Shown here: piece after piece, positions 1 to 11,835 of the stretch
Position numbering within the stretch: the first letter of the stretch is position 1
How the letters are laid out: every line of letters starts with the position of its first letter
From: Apostichopus japonicus
Taxonomy: Eukaryota > Echinodermata > Holothuroidea > Aspidochirotida > Stichopodidae
DNA length: 64,000 nt
Assembly: GCF_037975245.1 (NCBI RefSeq)
Contig: NC_092579.1
Span: 16,144,178 to 16,208,177, forward strand
Reading direction: 5' to 3'
Notes under the pieces: model-generated
Database searches by the model: none
What the model was told of the DNA's origin: nothing
The model's input: the letters and a program-made list of their open reading frames with translations, nothing else
Made by a program: the position numbers and the translations under genes

Positions 1-193
1 TTGAACCAGCCGTTTCTTAAATCGTAGTTTAAGACGTGATATTCACCAACAGCGAAGAGATCGTAGGTAAAGTGTTTGCCGGCATAACACTTAAATTTTA
101 TATACAAATATATGTATACAGTATAAACAAATAACCTACATGCAAACTGCACACATATGGTACACCGCGCCGTGTATAGGAACAAGTCACGCC

Positions 194-565
194 CATAGGC
201 GTACGAGGCGGGGGGGGCAGGGGGCAGACTGCCCCCCCCATTTCCAGAGGACAAGAAATTCGGGCAAAAGTCCTGACAAATTCGGGCAGCCTAAGGGGAG
301 AAAAAAATATGTAGTAGCTTGCCCGAATCTTTTCATATTTTTGCCCGAAAATTCCGTGGAGAGCGTTCTGTGTTATTTGTTTTGTGACATTAATATTGAT
401 ATAACTTTATAAGCCTAATGATTTTCTTTATTTAGCATCATGATGCCCGAATATTTTCTCGTAAGAGCAGCTCATCTGGGCTACCACGCTTTTTGCACTA
501 TCGCCCAAAATTATTAAGAAGAAACACTGCTCCCCCACAAACCGAAATGGTCCCGTATGCCTATG
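194..565. mobile_element. Degenerate hAT-type MITE
   Basis: Both ends carry the family terminal pattern: the left end begins CATAGGCGTACGAGGC and the right end, reverse-complemented, reads CATAGGCATACGGGAC. The flanking 8-mers (gtcacgcc at 186-193 and gtcaaacc at 566-573) agree at 6 of 8 positions, like a decayed 8-bp target duplication of the hAT superfamily. G-rich and C-rich runs lie just inside the left end. There is no coding capacity. Better-preserved relatives lie at 16515-16890, 21901-22274 and 28170-28505. Confidence 0.5.
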
Positions 566-696
566 GTCAAACCCTGTGTATATTAAACTGAGTGCATCAT
601 GACATATGCACAGAGCACGCCGTACTACCAGGGACGTCGCTAGAGGGGGCGGTGTGGGGTCACACTCCCCCAATCTTGGTAAAACTGACGATATTT

Positions 697-832
697 GGAA
701 AATTTTAGTGCAAAAGTCAAAATTTTCGACTGTCGCACTCTTATTTTCCGACTGACGCACACTAATTTACATATATTCTTGTAATTTGTGAATGACCTAA
801 AATTTTCGGTCCAGTCGTTTTCCTTGTTGTAT
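697..832. repeat. Detached copy of an array sub-block
   Basis: About 135 bp closely match 3249-3405 and 5790-5945 in the tandem array downstream, in the same orientation (shared segments around 'ttacatatattcttgtaatt'). Another array piece follows at about 962-1010 but is inverted relative to its counterpart at 3405-3455, so the array edge has been rearranged. Confidence 0.6.
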
Positions 833-929
833 TATCAATATTTGTTCATTTTTCTTTTCTTTTCTCCCAGGGAGTCTCCTACCTTGTTAAGTCTTTTATG
901 ACTTTTTAGGAGACTTCCTTTCCCTTTGT

Positions 930-1690
930 ACACAATTGGCGATAAATAAATGAATGAATACGAACTTTTGTATGGTGGAGTATAAGGATCGCGAGAAACA
1001 ATTTCTCAATGTAGAATATACGTAAGGATTAAATATACAGTAATAATATTATACAGTAATACAGTAATAAAATATTACTAGTACGAGTTAATAAATTCCT
1101 TTTTCAAATGTCTGGTGAATGTGGGTTTTGAAGTTATGAACTTCACATTTTTTGATAGATCATTCCAGATTTGTATTGCTCTGTTACGATGACCGAATTT
1201 CCCTATGTTACTATGGTAAAAATTGCAATGAGCGTTGTTGGCTTGTCTTTTGTGATGGTTATGTAAGACTCTGTTACTACAAATAAAGTCATTAAAAGTG
1301 ACTGGCAGTAATCCATTCCATGCTTTGTAAGCAAAGGCAGCAACCTTGACTGTTATAATATCACCGAGTTTTAATAAATTTAGGGACTTGAATATTCCAC
1401 TAGTATGTTCAAGTGGTGGGGCATTAGCAATGTGACGTATAGTCTCTTTTGGAGAATATTTAGGCGGTCAATGTTTACATTGTATGTACCAGACCAAATA
1501 GTTGTACAATAGGATAAGTGTGGCAGAACTGGTGTTTGATACAGCATTCTAAGGACATGCTGTGGGAGGAAAAATTTCAGTTTAGATAATATACCAGTAT
1601 TTATTGCTACAGTGTTACATACTGACGAAATATGGTTATTCCAAGAGAGTTTACTATCAATATTAATACCAAGAAACCAAGAAACGTATG
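930..1690 (-). mobile_element. LINE 3' fragment, Jockey/CR1-type reverse transcriptase C-terminus
   Basis: Reading the minus strand from 1690, a reverse-transcriptase C-terminal region is recognisable: 'FLGINIDSKLSWNNHIS', then 'LPHLSYCTTIWSG', then 'ILQKR'. After one frameshift near 1445 the frame continues with 'IRHIANAPPLEHTSGIFKSL' and 'IQIWNDLSKNVK', ending in a stop near 1090. These are family hallmarks of the thumb and tail of Jockey/CR1-group non-LTR retrotransposons. The 5' end (endonuclease and RT core) is missing, as expected of 5'-truncated insertion. A 3' UTR-like stretch runs to about 930. Non-functional remnant. Confidence 0.8.
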
Positions 1691-2985
1691 ATTTTGATAA
1701 AATAATAATGCCTAATAGAACTACTGCACAACGTTTGCCAGCTTCAATTTGGATAATTTATGCATTAATTTTACTATTGGATGTGTTGGCCATGTTCGTT
1801 AGCTTCAAGTAAGTTCGGGATATACGTTAATATTTAATAGTATACAATTAAAACGCGCAATGCTAATCTACGGAATCTTAAAAGTGCCATCAAAATAAGA
1901 AAAACTTTGCCCCATAAGGTGACATTTTTCAGTAAATTGTTTAGATAACAAGATAAAATCTTATCGAAAATCATAAAAATGTTGGATTGCACAGTTGCTT
2001 TAACTGAGCAATTGAACAATTTTCTGCAAAATGTTTAATTGACAACTTATCATATCTCATCAATTGTACATTTTGCTGCAATATGTTCAATTGATACCTT
2101 CATTCTGTCTGACCAATTGAAACATTTTCTGCAAAATGTTAATCGACAATTTATCTTGTCTCGTCAACTCAACATTTTTCTTTAAAATGTTTAATTGTTC
2201 ACTTCATTCCAAATGCTCAGTTGAAATGAAGTGAACGATTGATTTTTTTTTCATTTGAGTGATAAATAGCCCCAACCCCCCTCCCCCCCCCCCCCGAAAA
2301 CATTTTTTGAAATATTTAAAGTACCCAATACACCTCCAATGAAGAACAGAACTTATTCTGTTTGATTTCTTGACTTAAAGACCATTAGGGGAAAACTAGA
2401 AACACTCACTAGGAGGAAACATACCTGCAAACCAAAGACAATTTTGGTAATTTCACCTACAGACACGGGACATGTACTAAAACACATTCAATAAAGGTTA
2501 AAACCCACTCTTAAATAGCGATTCGATGACCTAAACATTATTTTCGATAATCAGTATAATTTAGCTGTATTTTTTTTTTAACTCTGCACAAAATATATGC
2601 ACTCGATCGGACCGCTCGGCACCCCGTGTGTCCGCAATTGGTATCTGCTTGCGTAGTTGAATGTGAAAACATTAACAGCTTGTAAATACAATATCTCAAG
2701 AGTTGAAAGTTGGCTGTACCTCCAACCTGCTGAATTTTCAGTATCAACATGAAGAAGCCTGTCTTCAAAATTAGACACTATCGAAATGTGCTACAATTCT
2801 TGTCGCAATTGGAATATACTTGTCCCAATTTGTAACAACTTGAGTTGTTGCAATTTGTAATGAAGTCTTTCACAATATGAATGATAATAAACTGCGAGCG
2901 AAACCAAAGAGAATATTTTCATTTTACAGTATTCCAGTTGAACGTCTTTGAGGCAAACCTATTAACATGTGAAATATGTTTTCAG

Positions 2986-3063
2986 GTTGATGACTGTTCA
3001 AGGCTCAGACTCTGAACCGTCTTACGCTTATGGTGACACGGATCGCGATCTAGTTCCAGCTTG
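2986..3063 (+). other. Exon-like segment, copy 1 of 4 in the tandem array
   Basis: A polypyrimidine tract and AG (tatgttttcag) precede an open stretch reading LMTVQGSDSEPSYAYGDTDR and ending DLVPA plus a TGA stop. It looks like a terminal coding exon. The same stretch recurs at 4758-4838, 5529-5608 and 7307-7385. Differences are few: Ser to Phe before YAYGD in copies 3 and 4, a synonymous GTT to GTC in copy 2, and one missing G at the splice junction in copy 3. No partner exon was found, so this may be a captured terminal exon or a coincidence of a conserved repeat. Confidence 0.3.
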
Positions 3064-4757
3064 AACTGGTCATTTTTTGAAATAATTCAATTACCCAATA
3101 CCCCTCCAATGAAGAAGAGAACTTATTCTGTTTGATTTCTTGACTTTAAGACCACAAGGGGAAAACTAGAAACACTCACTAGGAGGAAACATACCTGCAA
3201 ACCAAAAACAATTTTGGTATTAATTTGACCTACAGACACGGGACATGTGGAAAATTTTAGTTCAACAGTCGAAATTTTCGTCTTTCGCACTCTTATTTTC
3301 CGACTGTCGCACTCTAATTTACATATATTCTTGTAATTTGTGAATGACCTAAAATTTTCGGTCAAAATTGACCTATAATCAGTCATATTTACCACGTTTT
3401 CCTTGTCACATTGAGAAATTGTTTCTCGCGATCCTTATACTCCACCATACAAAACTTCGTATGATTTTGAAAAAATAATAATGCCTAATAGAACTACTGT
3501 ACAACGTTTGCCAGCTTCAATTTGGATAATTTATGCATTAATTTTACTATTGGATGGGTTGACTATGTTCGTTAGCTTCAAGTAAGTTCAGGATATACGT
3601 TTATTATTTTTAGAGTATACAAGTAAAACGCGCAATGCTAATCTACGGAAGCATAAAAGTGCCATCAACATAAGAAAAACTTTGCCCCATAAGGTGACAT
3701 TTTTCAGTAAATTGTTTAGATAACAAGATAAAATCTTATCAAATATCAGAAAAATGTTGGATTGCTCAGTTGCTTTAACTGAGCAATTGAACAATTTTCG
3801 GCAAAATGTTTAATTGACAGCTTATCATATCTCGTCAATTGTACATTTTGCTGCATTATGTTCAATTGTTACCTTCATTCTCAGACAGCAATTGAAACAT
3901 TTTCTGCAAAATGTTTATCGACAATTTATCTTGTCTCGTCAACTCAACATTTTTCTGCAAAATGTTTAATTGTTCACTTCATTCCAAATGCTCAGTTGAA
4001 ATGAAGTGAATGATTGATTTTTTTCATTTGAGTGATAAATAGCCCCAACCCCACCCCCCCCCCCCCCGAAAATATTTTTTGAAATATTTAAAGTACCCAA
4101 TACACCTCCAGTGAAGTAGAGAACTTATTCTGTTTGATTTCTTGACTTTAAGACCATAAGGGGAAAACTAGAAACACTCACTAGGAGGAAACATACCTGC
4201 AAACCAAAGACAATTTTGGTAATTTCACCTACAGACACGGGACATGTACTAAAACACATTCAATAAAGGTTAAAATCCACTCTTCAATGGCGATACGATG
4301 ACCTAAATATTATTTTCGATAATCATTGTAATTTAGCTGTATTTTTTTTAAACTCTGCACAAAATATATACGCACTCGATCGGACCGCTCGGCACCCCGT
4401 GTGTCCGCAATTGGTATCTGCTTGCGTAGTTGAATGTGAAAACATTGACAGCTTGTAAATACAATATCTCAAGAGTTGAAAGTTGGCTGTACCTCCAACC
4501 TGCTGCATTTTCAGTATCAACATGAAGAAGCCTGTCTTCAAAATTAGACACTATCGAAATGTGCTACAATTCTTGTCGCAATTGGAATATACTTGTCCCA
4601 ATTTGTAACAACTTGAGTTGTTGCAATTTTTAATGAAGTCTGTCACAATATGAGTGATAATAAACTGCGAGCGAAACCAAAGAGAATATTTTCATTTTAC
4701 AGTATTCCAGTTGAACGTCTTTGAGGCAAACCTATTAACATGTGATATATGTTTTCA

Positions 4758-4838
4758 GGTTGATGACTGTTCAAGGCTCAGACTCTGAACCGTCTTACGC
4801 TTATGGTGACACGGATCGCGATCTAGTCCCAGCTTGAT
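4758..4838 (+). other. Exon-like segment, copy 2 of 4
   Basis: Same open terminal segment as at 2986-3063, preceded by tatgttttcag. The only coding-frame change seen is synonymous. Confidence 0.3.
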
Positions 4839-5528
4839 CTGGTCATTTTTTATGAAATAATTAAATTACCCAATACCCCTCCAATGAAGAAGAGAACTTA
4901 TTCTGTTTGATTTCTTGACTTTAAGACCATAAGGGGAAAACTAGAAACACTCACTAGGAGGAAACATACCTGCAAACCAAAGACAATTTTGGTAATTTCA
5001 CCTACAGACACGGGACATGTACTAAAATACATTCAATAAAGGTTAAAACCCACTCTTCAATGGCGATTCGATGACCTAAATATTATCTTCGATAATCAGT
5101 ATAATTTAGCTGTATTTTTTTTTTAACTCTGCACAAAATATATGCACTCGATCGGACCGTTCGGCACCCCGTGTGTCCGCAATTGGTATCTGCTTGCGTA
5201 GTTGAATGTGAAAACATTGACAGCTTGTAAATACAATATCTCAAGAGTTGAAAGTTGGCTGTACCTCCAACCTGCTGAATTTTCAGTATCAACATGAAGA
5301 AGCCTGTCTTCAAAAGTAGATTCTATCGAAATGTGTTACAATTCTTGTCGCAATTGGAATATACTTGTCCCAATTTGTAACAACTTTAGCTGTTGCAATT
5401 TGTAATGAAGTCTGTCACAATATGAGTGATAATGAATTGCGAAATAGACCAAAGAGAATATTTTCATTTTACAATATTCCAGTTGAACGTCTTTGAGGCA
5501 AACCTATTTACATGTGATATATGTTTTC

Positions 5529-5608
5529 AGTTGATGACTGTTCAAGGCTCAGACTCTGAACCGTTTTACGCTTATGGTGACACGGATCGCGATCTAGTTC
5601 CAGCTTGA
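5529..5608 (+). other. Exon-like segment, copy 3 of 4
   Basis: Same segment with Phe in place of Ser before YAYGD. One G is missing directly after the AG, which would change the splice phase relative to the other copies. Confidence 0.25.
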
Positions 5609-7306
5609 TCTGGTCATTTTTTATGAAATAATTAAATTACCCAATACCCCTCCAATGAAGAAGAGAACTTATTCTGTTTGATTTCTTGACTTTAAGACCA
5701 TAAGGGGAAAACTAGAAACACTCACTAGGAGGAAACATACCTGCAAACCAAAGACAATTTTGGTATTAATTTGACCTACAGACACGGGACATGTGGAAAA
5801 TTTTAGTTCAACAGTCGAAATTTTCGACTTTCGCACTCTTATTTTCCGACTGGTGCACTCTAATTTACATATATTCTTGTAATTTGTGATTGACCTAAAA
5901 TTTTCGGTCAAAATTGACCTATAATCAGTCATATTTACCACGTTTTCCTTGTCATATTGAGAAATTGTTTATCGCGATCCTTATACTCCACCATACAAAA
6001 CTTCGTATGACTTTGAAAAATAATAATGCCTAATAGAACTACTGTACAACGTTTGCCAGCTTCAATTTGGATAATTTATGCATTAATTTTACTATTGGAT
6101 GGGTTGACCATGTTCGTTAGCTTCAAGTAAGTTCAGGATATACGTTTAATATTTAATAGTATACAAGTAAAACGTGCAATGCTAATCTACGGAAGCATAA
6201 AAGTGCCATCAACATAAGAAAAACTTTGCCCCATAAGGTGACATTTTTCAGTAAATTGTTTAGATAACAGGATAAAATCTTATCAAATATCAGAAAAATG
6301 TTGGATTGCTCAGTTGCTTTAACTGAGCATTTGAACAATTTTCGGCAAAATGTTTAATTGACAACTTATCATATCTCGTCAATTGTACATTTTTCTGCAA
6401 TATGTTCAATTGATACCTTCATTCCGTCTGAGCAATTGAAACATTTTCTGCAAAATGTTAATCGACAATTTATCTTGTCTCGTCAACTCAACATTTATCT
6501 TTAAAATGTTTAATTGTTCACTTCATTCCAAATGCTCAGTTGAAATGAAGTGAACGATTGAATTTTTTTTTCATTTGAGTGATAAATAGCCCCAACCCCC
6601 CTCCCCCCCCCCGAAAATATTTTTTGAAATATTTAAAGTACCCAATACACCTCCAATGAAGAAGAGAACTTATTCTGTTTGATTTCTTGACTTTAAGACC
6701 ATGAGGGGAAAACTAGAAACACTCACTAGGAGGAAACATACCTGCAAACCAAAGACAATTTTGGTAATTTCACCTACAGACACGGGACATGTACTGAAAC
6801 ACATTCAGTAAAGGTTTTAAAACCCACTCTTCAATGGCGATATGATGACCTATTATTTTTCAATAATCAGTATAATTTAGCTGTATTTTTTTTAACTCTG
6901 CACAAAATAAACGCACTCGATCGGACCGTTCGGCACCCTGTGGGTCCGCAATCGGTATCTGCTTGCGTAGTTGAATGTGAAGGCATAAACAGCTGTAAAT
7001 ACAATATCTCAAGAGTCTTGAGTTGAAAGTTGGCTGTACCTCCAACCTGCTGAATTTTCAGTTTCAACATGAAGTAGCCTGTCTTCAAAAGTAGATTCTA
7101 TCGAAATGTGTTACAATTCTTGTCGCGATTGGAATATGCCTTGTCCCAATTTGTAACAACTTGAGCTGTTGCAATTTGTAATGAAGTCTGTCACAATATG
7201 AATGATAATAAACTGCGAGCGAGACCAAAGAGAATAATTTCATTTTACAGTATTCCAGTTGAACGTCTTTGAGGCAAACCTATTTACATGTGATATATGT
7301 TTTCAG

Positions 7307-7385
7307 GTTGATGACTGTTCAAGGCTCAGACTCTGAACCGTTTTACGCTTATGGTGACACGGATCGCGATCTAGTTCCAGCTTGA
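7307..7385 (+). other. Exon-like segment, copy 4 of 4
   Basis: Same segment with the Phe variant and the regular acceptor context (gttttcagg). Followed within 60 bp by the last P block, after which the array decays. Confidence 0.3.
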
Positions 7386-7570
7386 TCTGGTCATTTTTTT
7401 ATGAAATAATTAAATTACCCAATACCCCTCCAATGAAGAAGAGAACTTATTCTGTTTGATTTCTTGACTTTAAGACCACAAGGGGAAAACTAGAAACACT
7501 CACTAGGAGGAAACATACCTGCAAACCAAAGACAATTTTGGTAATTTCACCTACAGACACGGGACATGTA

Positions 7571-8428
7571 CTGAAAGTGTTTATACACATGCAAATACAG
7601 GACATGTACCGTTGTGCTTCAGAATAATCAGCCAGTTTAATGGCATATGATAAAACTCTTAATATCATGCAGTATATGCGGTTTCTGGGTCTATAAGCGT
7701 TAAATCTGACGAATTGAAAAAGGTTTAAGTATTAGTTCAATTGGTTGGTCGTAACAAATGATTTAATAATCAACCACTTCCCGAAGAGAGCAGAGCATCA
7801 CTTCATGAAAAAATCTAGGTTATATTTTTTACGCTTCAACTTGGAAGAAAGACCAAACAGCACTTAAATGTTTCTCCCGGGACTCACAGTGGTCCAGCCC
7901 ATCCTGTCACTGCATTCTAGTATACCTGTCATCATGATTGAATTTTTCCTTTCACTAAGTCCAACCAGTAAAGTTTGGAAATGAAGTTATTCACAATGAC
8001 ATTACCAATTCGACCACCCCTATTCCTGATTCCCTTGTCAAAGAATACTTTTTACCCATCAGTTGTGATGTCATTGCTCTTAGAAATTCAATTTTTCACC
8101 ATAATGAGCAAAAGTAATGGCTTATAAGCCATTAAAATGAGGGCGCTGTTAAAATGAGGGCGCTTTTAAAATGAGGGCGCTGTTATCAATTTAGTGAAAT
8201 TTTGAAAGACACACATATATGGGGAAAAAGACACAGAAACACATATTTGGAAAATTACCCTCAATCCCGGGACACGGCTGAAAACGCCTTGGGAGCTACA
8301 AGGACCCCACTTTGGACATCCTCCACCGTTAAAAAAGTCGGGACGTCAAATTTTGTCCTGACTTTTCAAAATGTCCTGACCTTATAGGTGTGTTTTTTTT
8401 TTCATGTCCTGACATTCAAGGTATGGTG
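7571..8428. other. Intergenic, no gene recognised
   Basis: No exon with convincing splice sites was found. At about 8135-8185 a 17-19-bp motif (aaaatgagggcgctgtt) occurs three times in a row. At 8338-8412 the word 'gtcctgac' or a close variant recurs four times, leading into the TACA microsatellite. Confidence 0.5.
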
Positions 8429-8881
8429 CATACATACATACATACATACATACATACATACATACATACATACATACATACATACATACATACATACATA
8501 CATACATACATACATACATACATACATACATACATACATACATACATACATACATACATACATACATACATACATACATACATACATACATACATACATA
8601 CATACATACATACATACATACATACATACATACATACATACATACATACATACATACATACATACATACATACATACATACATACATACATACATACATA
8701 CATACATACATACATACATACATACATACATACATACATACATACATACATACATACATACATACATACATACATACATACATACATACATACATACATA
8801 CATACATACATACATACATACATACATACATACATACATACATACATACATACATACATACATACATACATACATACATAC
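8429..8881. repeat. (TACA)n microsatellite, about 113 copies
   Basis: An essentially uninterrupted tetranucleotide tract of about 450 bp. The long open frames in it (alternating YIHT or MYVC) are translation artefacts. Confidence 0.98.
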
Positions 8882-8985
8882 TATGAGCATGTCCAAATTT
8901 ATATAGACATGTCCAAACTAATATGAGCATGTCCAAAATAATATGAGCATGTCCAAAATAATATAAGCGTGTCCAAAAAGAATAG
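8881..8985. repeat. Minisatellite, ~20-bp unit 'tatgagcatgtccaaaataa'
   Basis: Five imperfect copies of a unit containing 'gcatgtccaaa' follow directly on the TACA tract. Variation between copies is by point change (gagcatg, gacatg, aagcgtg). Confidence 0.8.
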
Positions 8986-9059
8986 GGAATTTTCGAGTCA
9001 AACTACCCTCTACAAATGTGTACAGTGAACATGTAGGCGTTTGAAGTTACGCCGTGTGT

Positions 9060-9170
9060 TCCAAATAGTAACTTTTATATTGGTATGTCGATAAACAAAT
9101 TCAGTTTATCAATACCTTATTTGGAGTTACTCTGTATCAACAGGGAGTTGTTTTCCATAACAACTCCCTG
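9060..9170. repeat. Two adjacent short foldbacks
   Basis: The first foldback pairs ccaaata (9061) with tatttgg (about 9124) and, nested inside, gataaac with gtttatc around 'aaattca'. The second has perfect 12-bp arms, cagggagttgtt (9141-9152) and aacaactccctg (9159-9170), around a 6-nt loop. No transcript evidence; they may be remnants of small foldback elements. Confidence 0.55.
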
Positions 9171-9784
9171 GTATCAAGCGACACCATGGTTATCACTATG
9201 ACATTATAATATTGCATTATTCTTCAGTTTTTGTTAATTAAATAATATTATATTTGTGAATAAAATAAAGACCATCACCTCATTTGTTTCTTTTCAACAT
9301 CCCTTCGTATTGTGAGTGGTTTCGCCCTGCCTTGAAGCGTTAAAAATATGCATATTATATGCGTAGGCAAAGAAGTTTACGTACGAAAGTACGAAAAACA
9401 TGAACATGCGCTAACAACGTTTTAACTAGTACACAGTTATCACACATGCGTAAGAATTGTGACCAGTGGCGTAGCCAAGTGGGGGGGGGGGCGTGGGGGC
9501 GATAGCCCCCATGAAAGCTTGTCGCACCCCAGTCGCCCTCCCACTGGGATTTGAGTGTCGAAAAAAAAATTACATGTGCGAAAATATATATCTTTGGTCT
9601 GAATGGTCTCGAATCTCCATGATGACCACTCATGAACGACCCTTCGGACCGGCAGTAGGCTATAGTTGCTGAAAAACCTGACGTGACATAGCGCATAGGC
9701 CGAGAAAACATCTACAGAAGTCGCACTGTACTGAAAACACATGTTAACGACCGTCGAATTATATATTTCCTGCTCTAATAAATA

Positions 9785-10087
9785 CAGGCGCGTAGCCAGG
9801 GTGGGGGGTCGAAGCGGGCGACGCCCCTCCCCCTTGAGCATACTTTTTGTACGTTTTCATGATATCGCTAGTAATTTCAAAATAGAAAAGCTTAGATGCA
9901 ACTTGCAAGGCCTGGGAAGTGCCATTTCCAGCGATCTGGGAGGCATTTTCGGCCAAAATTTTCTTGTACGCTTCGCGCCAACTGATGGTGGCGCTACGCT
10001 TAGATAGTTTCTAATGCCGAATCTACGGCTCTGACAATTTGCCTACAGGTTCACCCCTCCCTTGGCAAATTCCTTGCTACGCGCCTT
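9785..10087. mobile_element. Nested hAT-type MITE, GGCGCGTAGC subfamily
   Basis: Terminal repeats begin cAGGCGCGTAGC and, from the other end, aAGGCGCGTAGC. It is flanked by a perfect 8-bp duplication, aataaata (9777-9784 and 10088-10095). It shares an internal core (about 'aaggcctgggaagtgccatt') with 44669-44934, where the element lies in the opposite orientation. Confidence 0.75.
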
Positions 10088-10264
10088 AATAAATATTAAT
10101 ACAAACAGCCAATCAGGATCATGTAACCAGTGCGCTTTAACTGATCAAACAAGCTAGTGAGCTATACTATACCCTTATAGAAAGGTGGTTTCCAGGTACT
10201 TGAATGCCAAAGAAGATGTTAAAAGGTAAAAAATGCTGACATCATACAGATTTCTCACATTATT

Positions 10265-10425
10265 GCTCGCGTCACTGACTCCATACTCTGTTACATTTTC
10301 AATCGGGTTTTCACTTCTGGGACGTACCCTGATGCTCTTAAAACCGCTAAAAAAAAAACAAATTTTCAAGAAAGGAGACAATACTATCGCTGAGAACTAC
10401 CGGCGAATCAGTCTTTCACCCTAAT
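10265..10425 (+). pseudogene. Degenerate LINE reverse-transcriptase fragment
   Basis: The plus strand encodes 'GTYPDALKTAK' and, shifted in frame, 'IFKKGDNTIAENYRRISL'. This matches the start of the RT fingers region of Jockey/CR1-type LINEs (pattern P-D-x-L-K, F-K-K-G-D, N-Y-R-P-I-S-L). A run of A residues marks the frameshift. It is too short to assign a clade. Confidence 0.6.
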
Positions 10426-10881
10426 AATATTTCAGACGCAATCTTTGATGTCAGTTTGACATATAGTTTGGTCATTTCAGTATGTTACTTGCCTGAAAGC
10501 CCAGTCAATCTTTCCTTATTTTCCACGCGCAATTTGCAGATTTGTGGAAAAATGTCAATGCCGGTGTCAAACTCACAAAAGATATGTCATGATATTTGAA
10601 AGTAACTTACCAGACTGGTTTTTTTCTTCTATTTCACTAAACTATTTGATGACCATATCAAGATATGGGATCTCAAAATAAAGCATGTTGAGAAAACTTT
10701 AGAGCAGCTTACAAGGCCTGGGAAGTGTCATTTCCAACGATCTAGGAGGCCCTTTTAGCTAAATTTTTTCGATACGCTGCGCGCCAACATGGCGCTCCGC
10801 TTAGATAGTAACAAGACGCCATCCCAGGAATGTTCAAGCCCCCCAGCGCCCCTTACTTAAAAAATCTTGGCTACGTCACTG

Positions 10882-11835
10882 CTTGTGACACTTAATTACG
10901 GTTAGCAGGCTTGCTGCTTAACAGGCCTGAGAATGAAGTATGACACTAGCCCAGGTTTATAAAGAGAAAGCATAGGTTCGGGGGTATCCCACGTTTAATC
11001 TTCACTCTCACCTTTTAACTACATTTTAAGATGGAAAAGTGGAAAGAAGTCTTCAACTACAGATCCGTGGTGCAACAGCGTGTTGTACACAATGGTTCTT
11101 GGTAACTCACTGATAGTTACAGCACCTTGGGGCCGGTCGACCACTCGCACTCGCACAAACGACTCAACTAATATTTGGCATTCCGTTCACATTTGTCTTA
11201 ATTTATAATCAACTGTGATTTTACCCGGAGTAATAGTCGGTTGGTTTGTTCAAATTCAAGGGACTATGATTAATGGGGAAATTCTCTCTCATGACAGCTA
11301 AAATGACCACAAATGAAGAAAGAAATAGTTACAAAAAAAAAAACGGTTTTTAGTTTTGAATTTATATACATATTCAGTCCCTTTAAAAAAAAAAAGCAGA
11401 AAAAGAGTGAATTAAAGATACTTACCCGATGTTTTTTATTTTTTATTTTTAAATATAGTTTTCTTTAATAAAATTTCTTAAAAAAAGACCCTTTTCACAA
11501 GTGGAAATTATTATATACAGAATCCTCATTTTATGCATCACATTGTCAAAAAGAAAAGAAAATCACCCCAACAACTTGATCCACTCTCAACCCCAGTAAC
11601 CATGTGATTTTGTCTTTTGTTTACGTCAAGTGAGATATCCTTTTAAAAGGGAATAGATACGGGTCTGGGAAGTGGTTTGGTGGTGGTGGGGGGGGGGGGT
11701 GGGTGCAGTAATACTTCCTTTATCAGTCAAAAGTGGAACAATGTAAGGGCCTTTTGTATCGTTAGCTTTTCATGTGCCGTTGACTGACATTTTTGATATT
11801 TTAAAGTTTCATTCCTTATCATTTTGTTATTGCAG
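10882..11835. other. No upstream exon recognised before the first sulfotransferase exon
   Basis: Searched by eye for the missing PAPS-binding (V-P-K-T-G-S type) and catalytic-His exons of the downstream sulfotransferase; none seen. The stretch holds poly-A and poly-G runs (11330-11400, 11686-11702) and no recognisable coding. Confidence 0.4.

Larger units (their letters stand above)
1683..7570. repeat. Complex tandem array with higher-order units
   Basis: Two block types alternate. Block G (about 1683-2341, 3454-4111, 6003-6657) ends in a poly-C run. Block P starts 'gaacttattctgtttgattt' at about 2345, 3120, 4118, 4895, 5666, 6665 and 7444. Short P-P spacing is about 770 bp and G-to-G spacing is about 1.77 or 2.55 kb. 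P blocks come in two endings, one sharing the segment at 697-832. Long units are near-identical over many hundreds of bases, so the array is young. Each P block of the longer type holds the exon-like segment listed separately. Block G contains degenerate 65-70-bp subrepeats rich in 'ttttctgcaaaatgtt'. The small open frames across it are repeat-driven and not supported as genes. Confidence 0.85.
9464..10881. mobile_element. hAT-type element, 1.4 kb, hosting a nested MITE
   Basis: The left end is CAGTGGCGTAGCCAAG and the right end, reverse-complemented, is CAGTGACGTAGCCAAG (15 of 16 identical). Flanking 8-mers attgtgac (9456-9463) and cttgtgac (10882-10889) match at 7 of 8, as for hAT-type insertion. 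A second MITE (9785-10087) is nested inside. A family core resembling 'caaggcctgggaagtgtcat' lies near 10710. No transposase frame is visible, so the element is non-autonomous. Because the interior is composite, a chance pairing of ends from two separate insertions remains possible. Confidence 0.55.

Noticed and set aside
2538-7088. Recurring ~60-90-codon minus-strand frames in the array
   Set aside because: They recur only because the array repeats; frames differ between copies through indels and show no domain.
8382-8936. Long open frames (YIHT / MYVC repeats)
   Set aside because: Produced by a TACA microsatellite open in several frames on both strands.
8135-8985. Short direct repeats as a possible CRISPR array
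   Set aside because: Units are contiguous without unique spacers, in an intron-bearing eukaryotic sequence.
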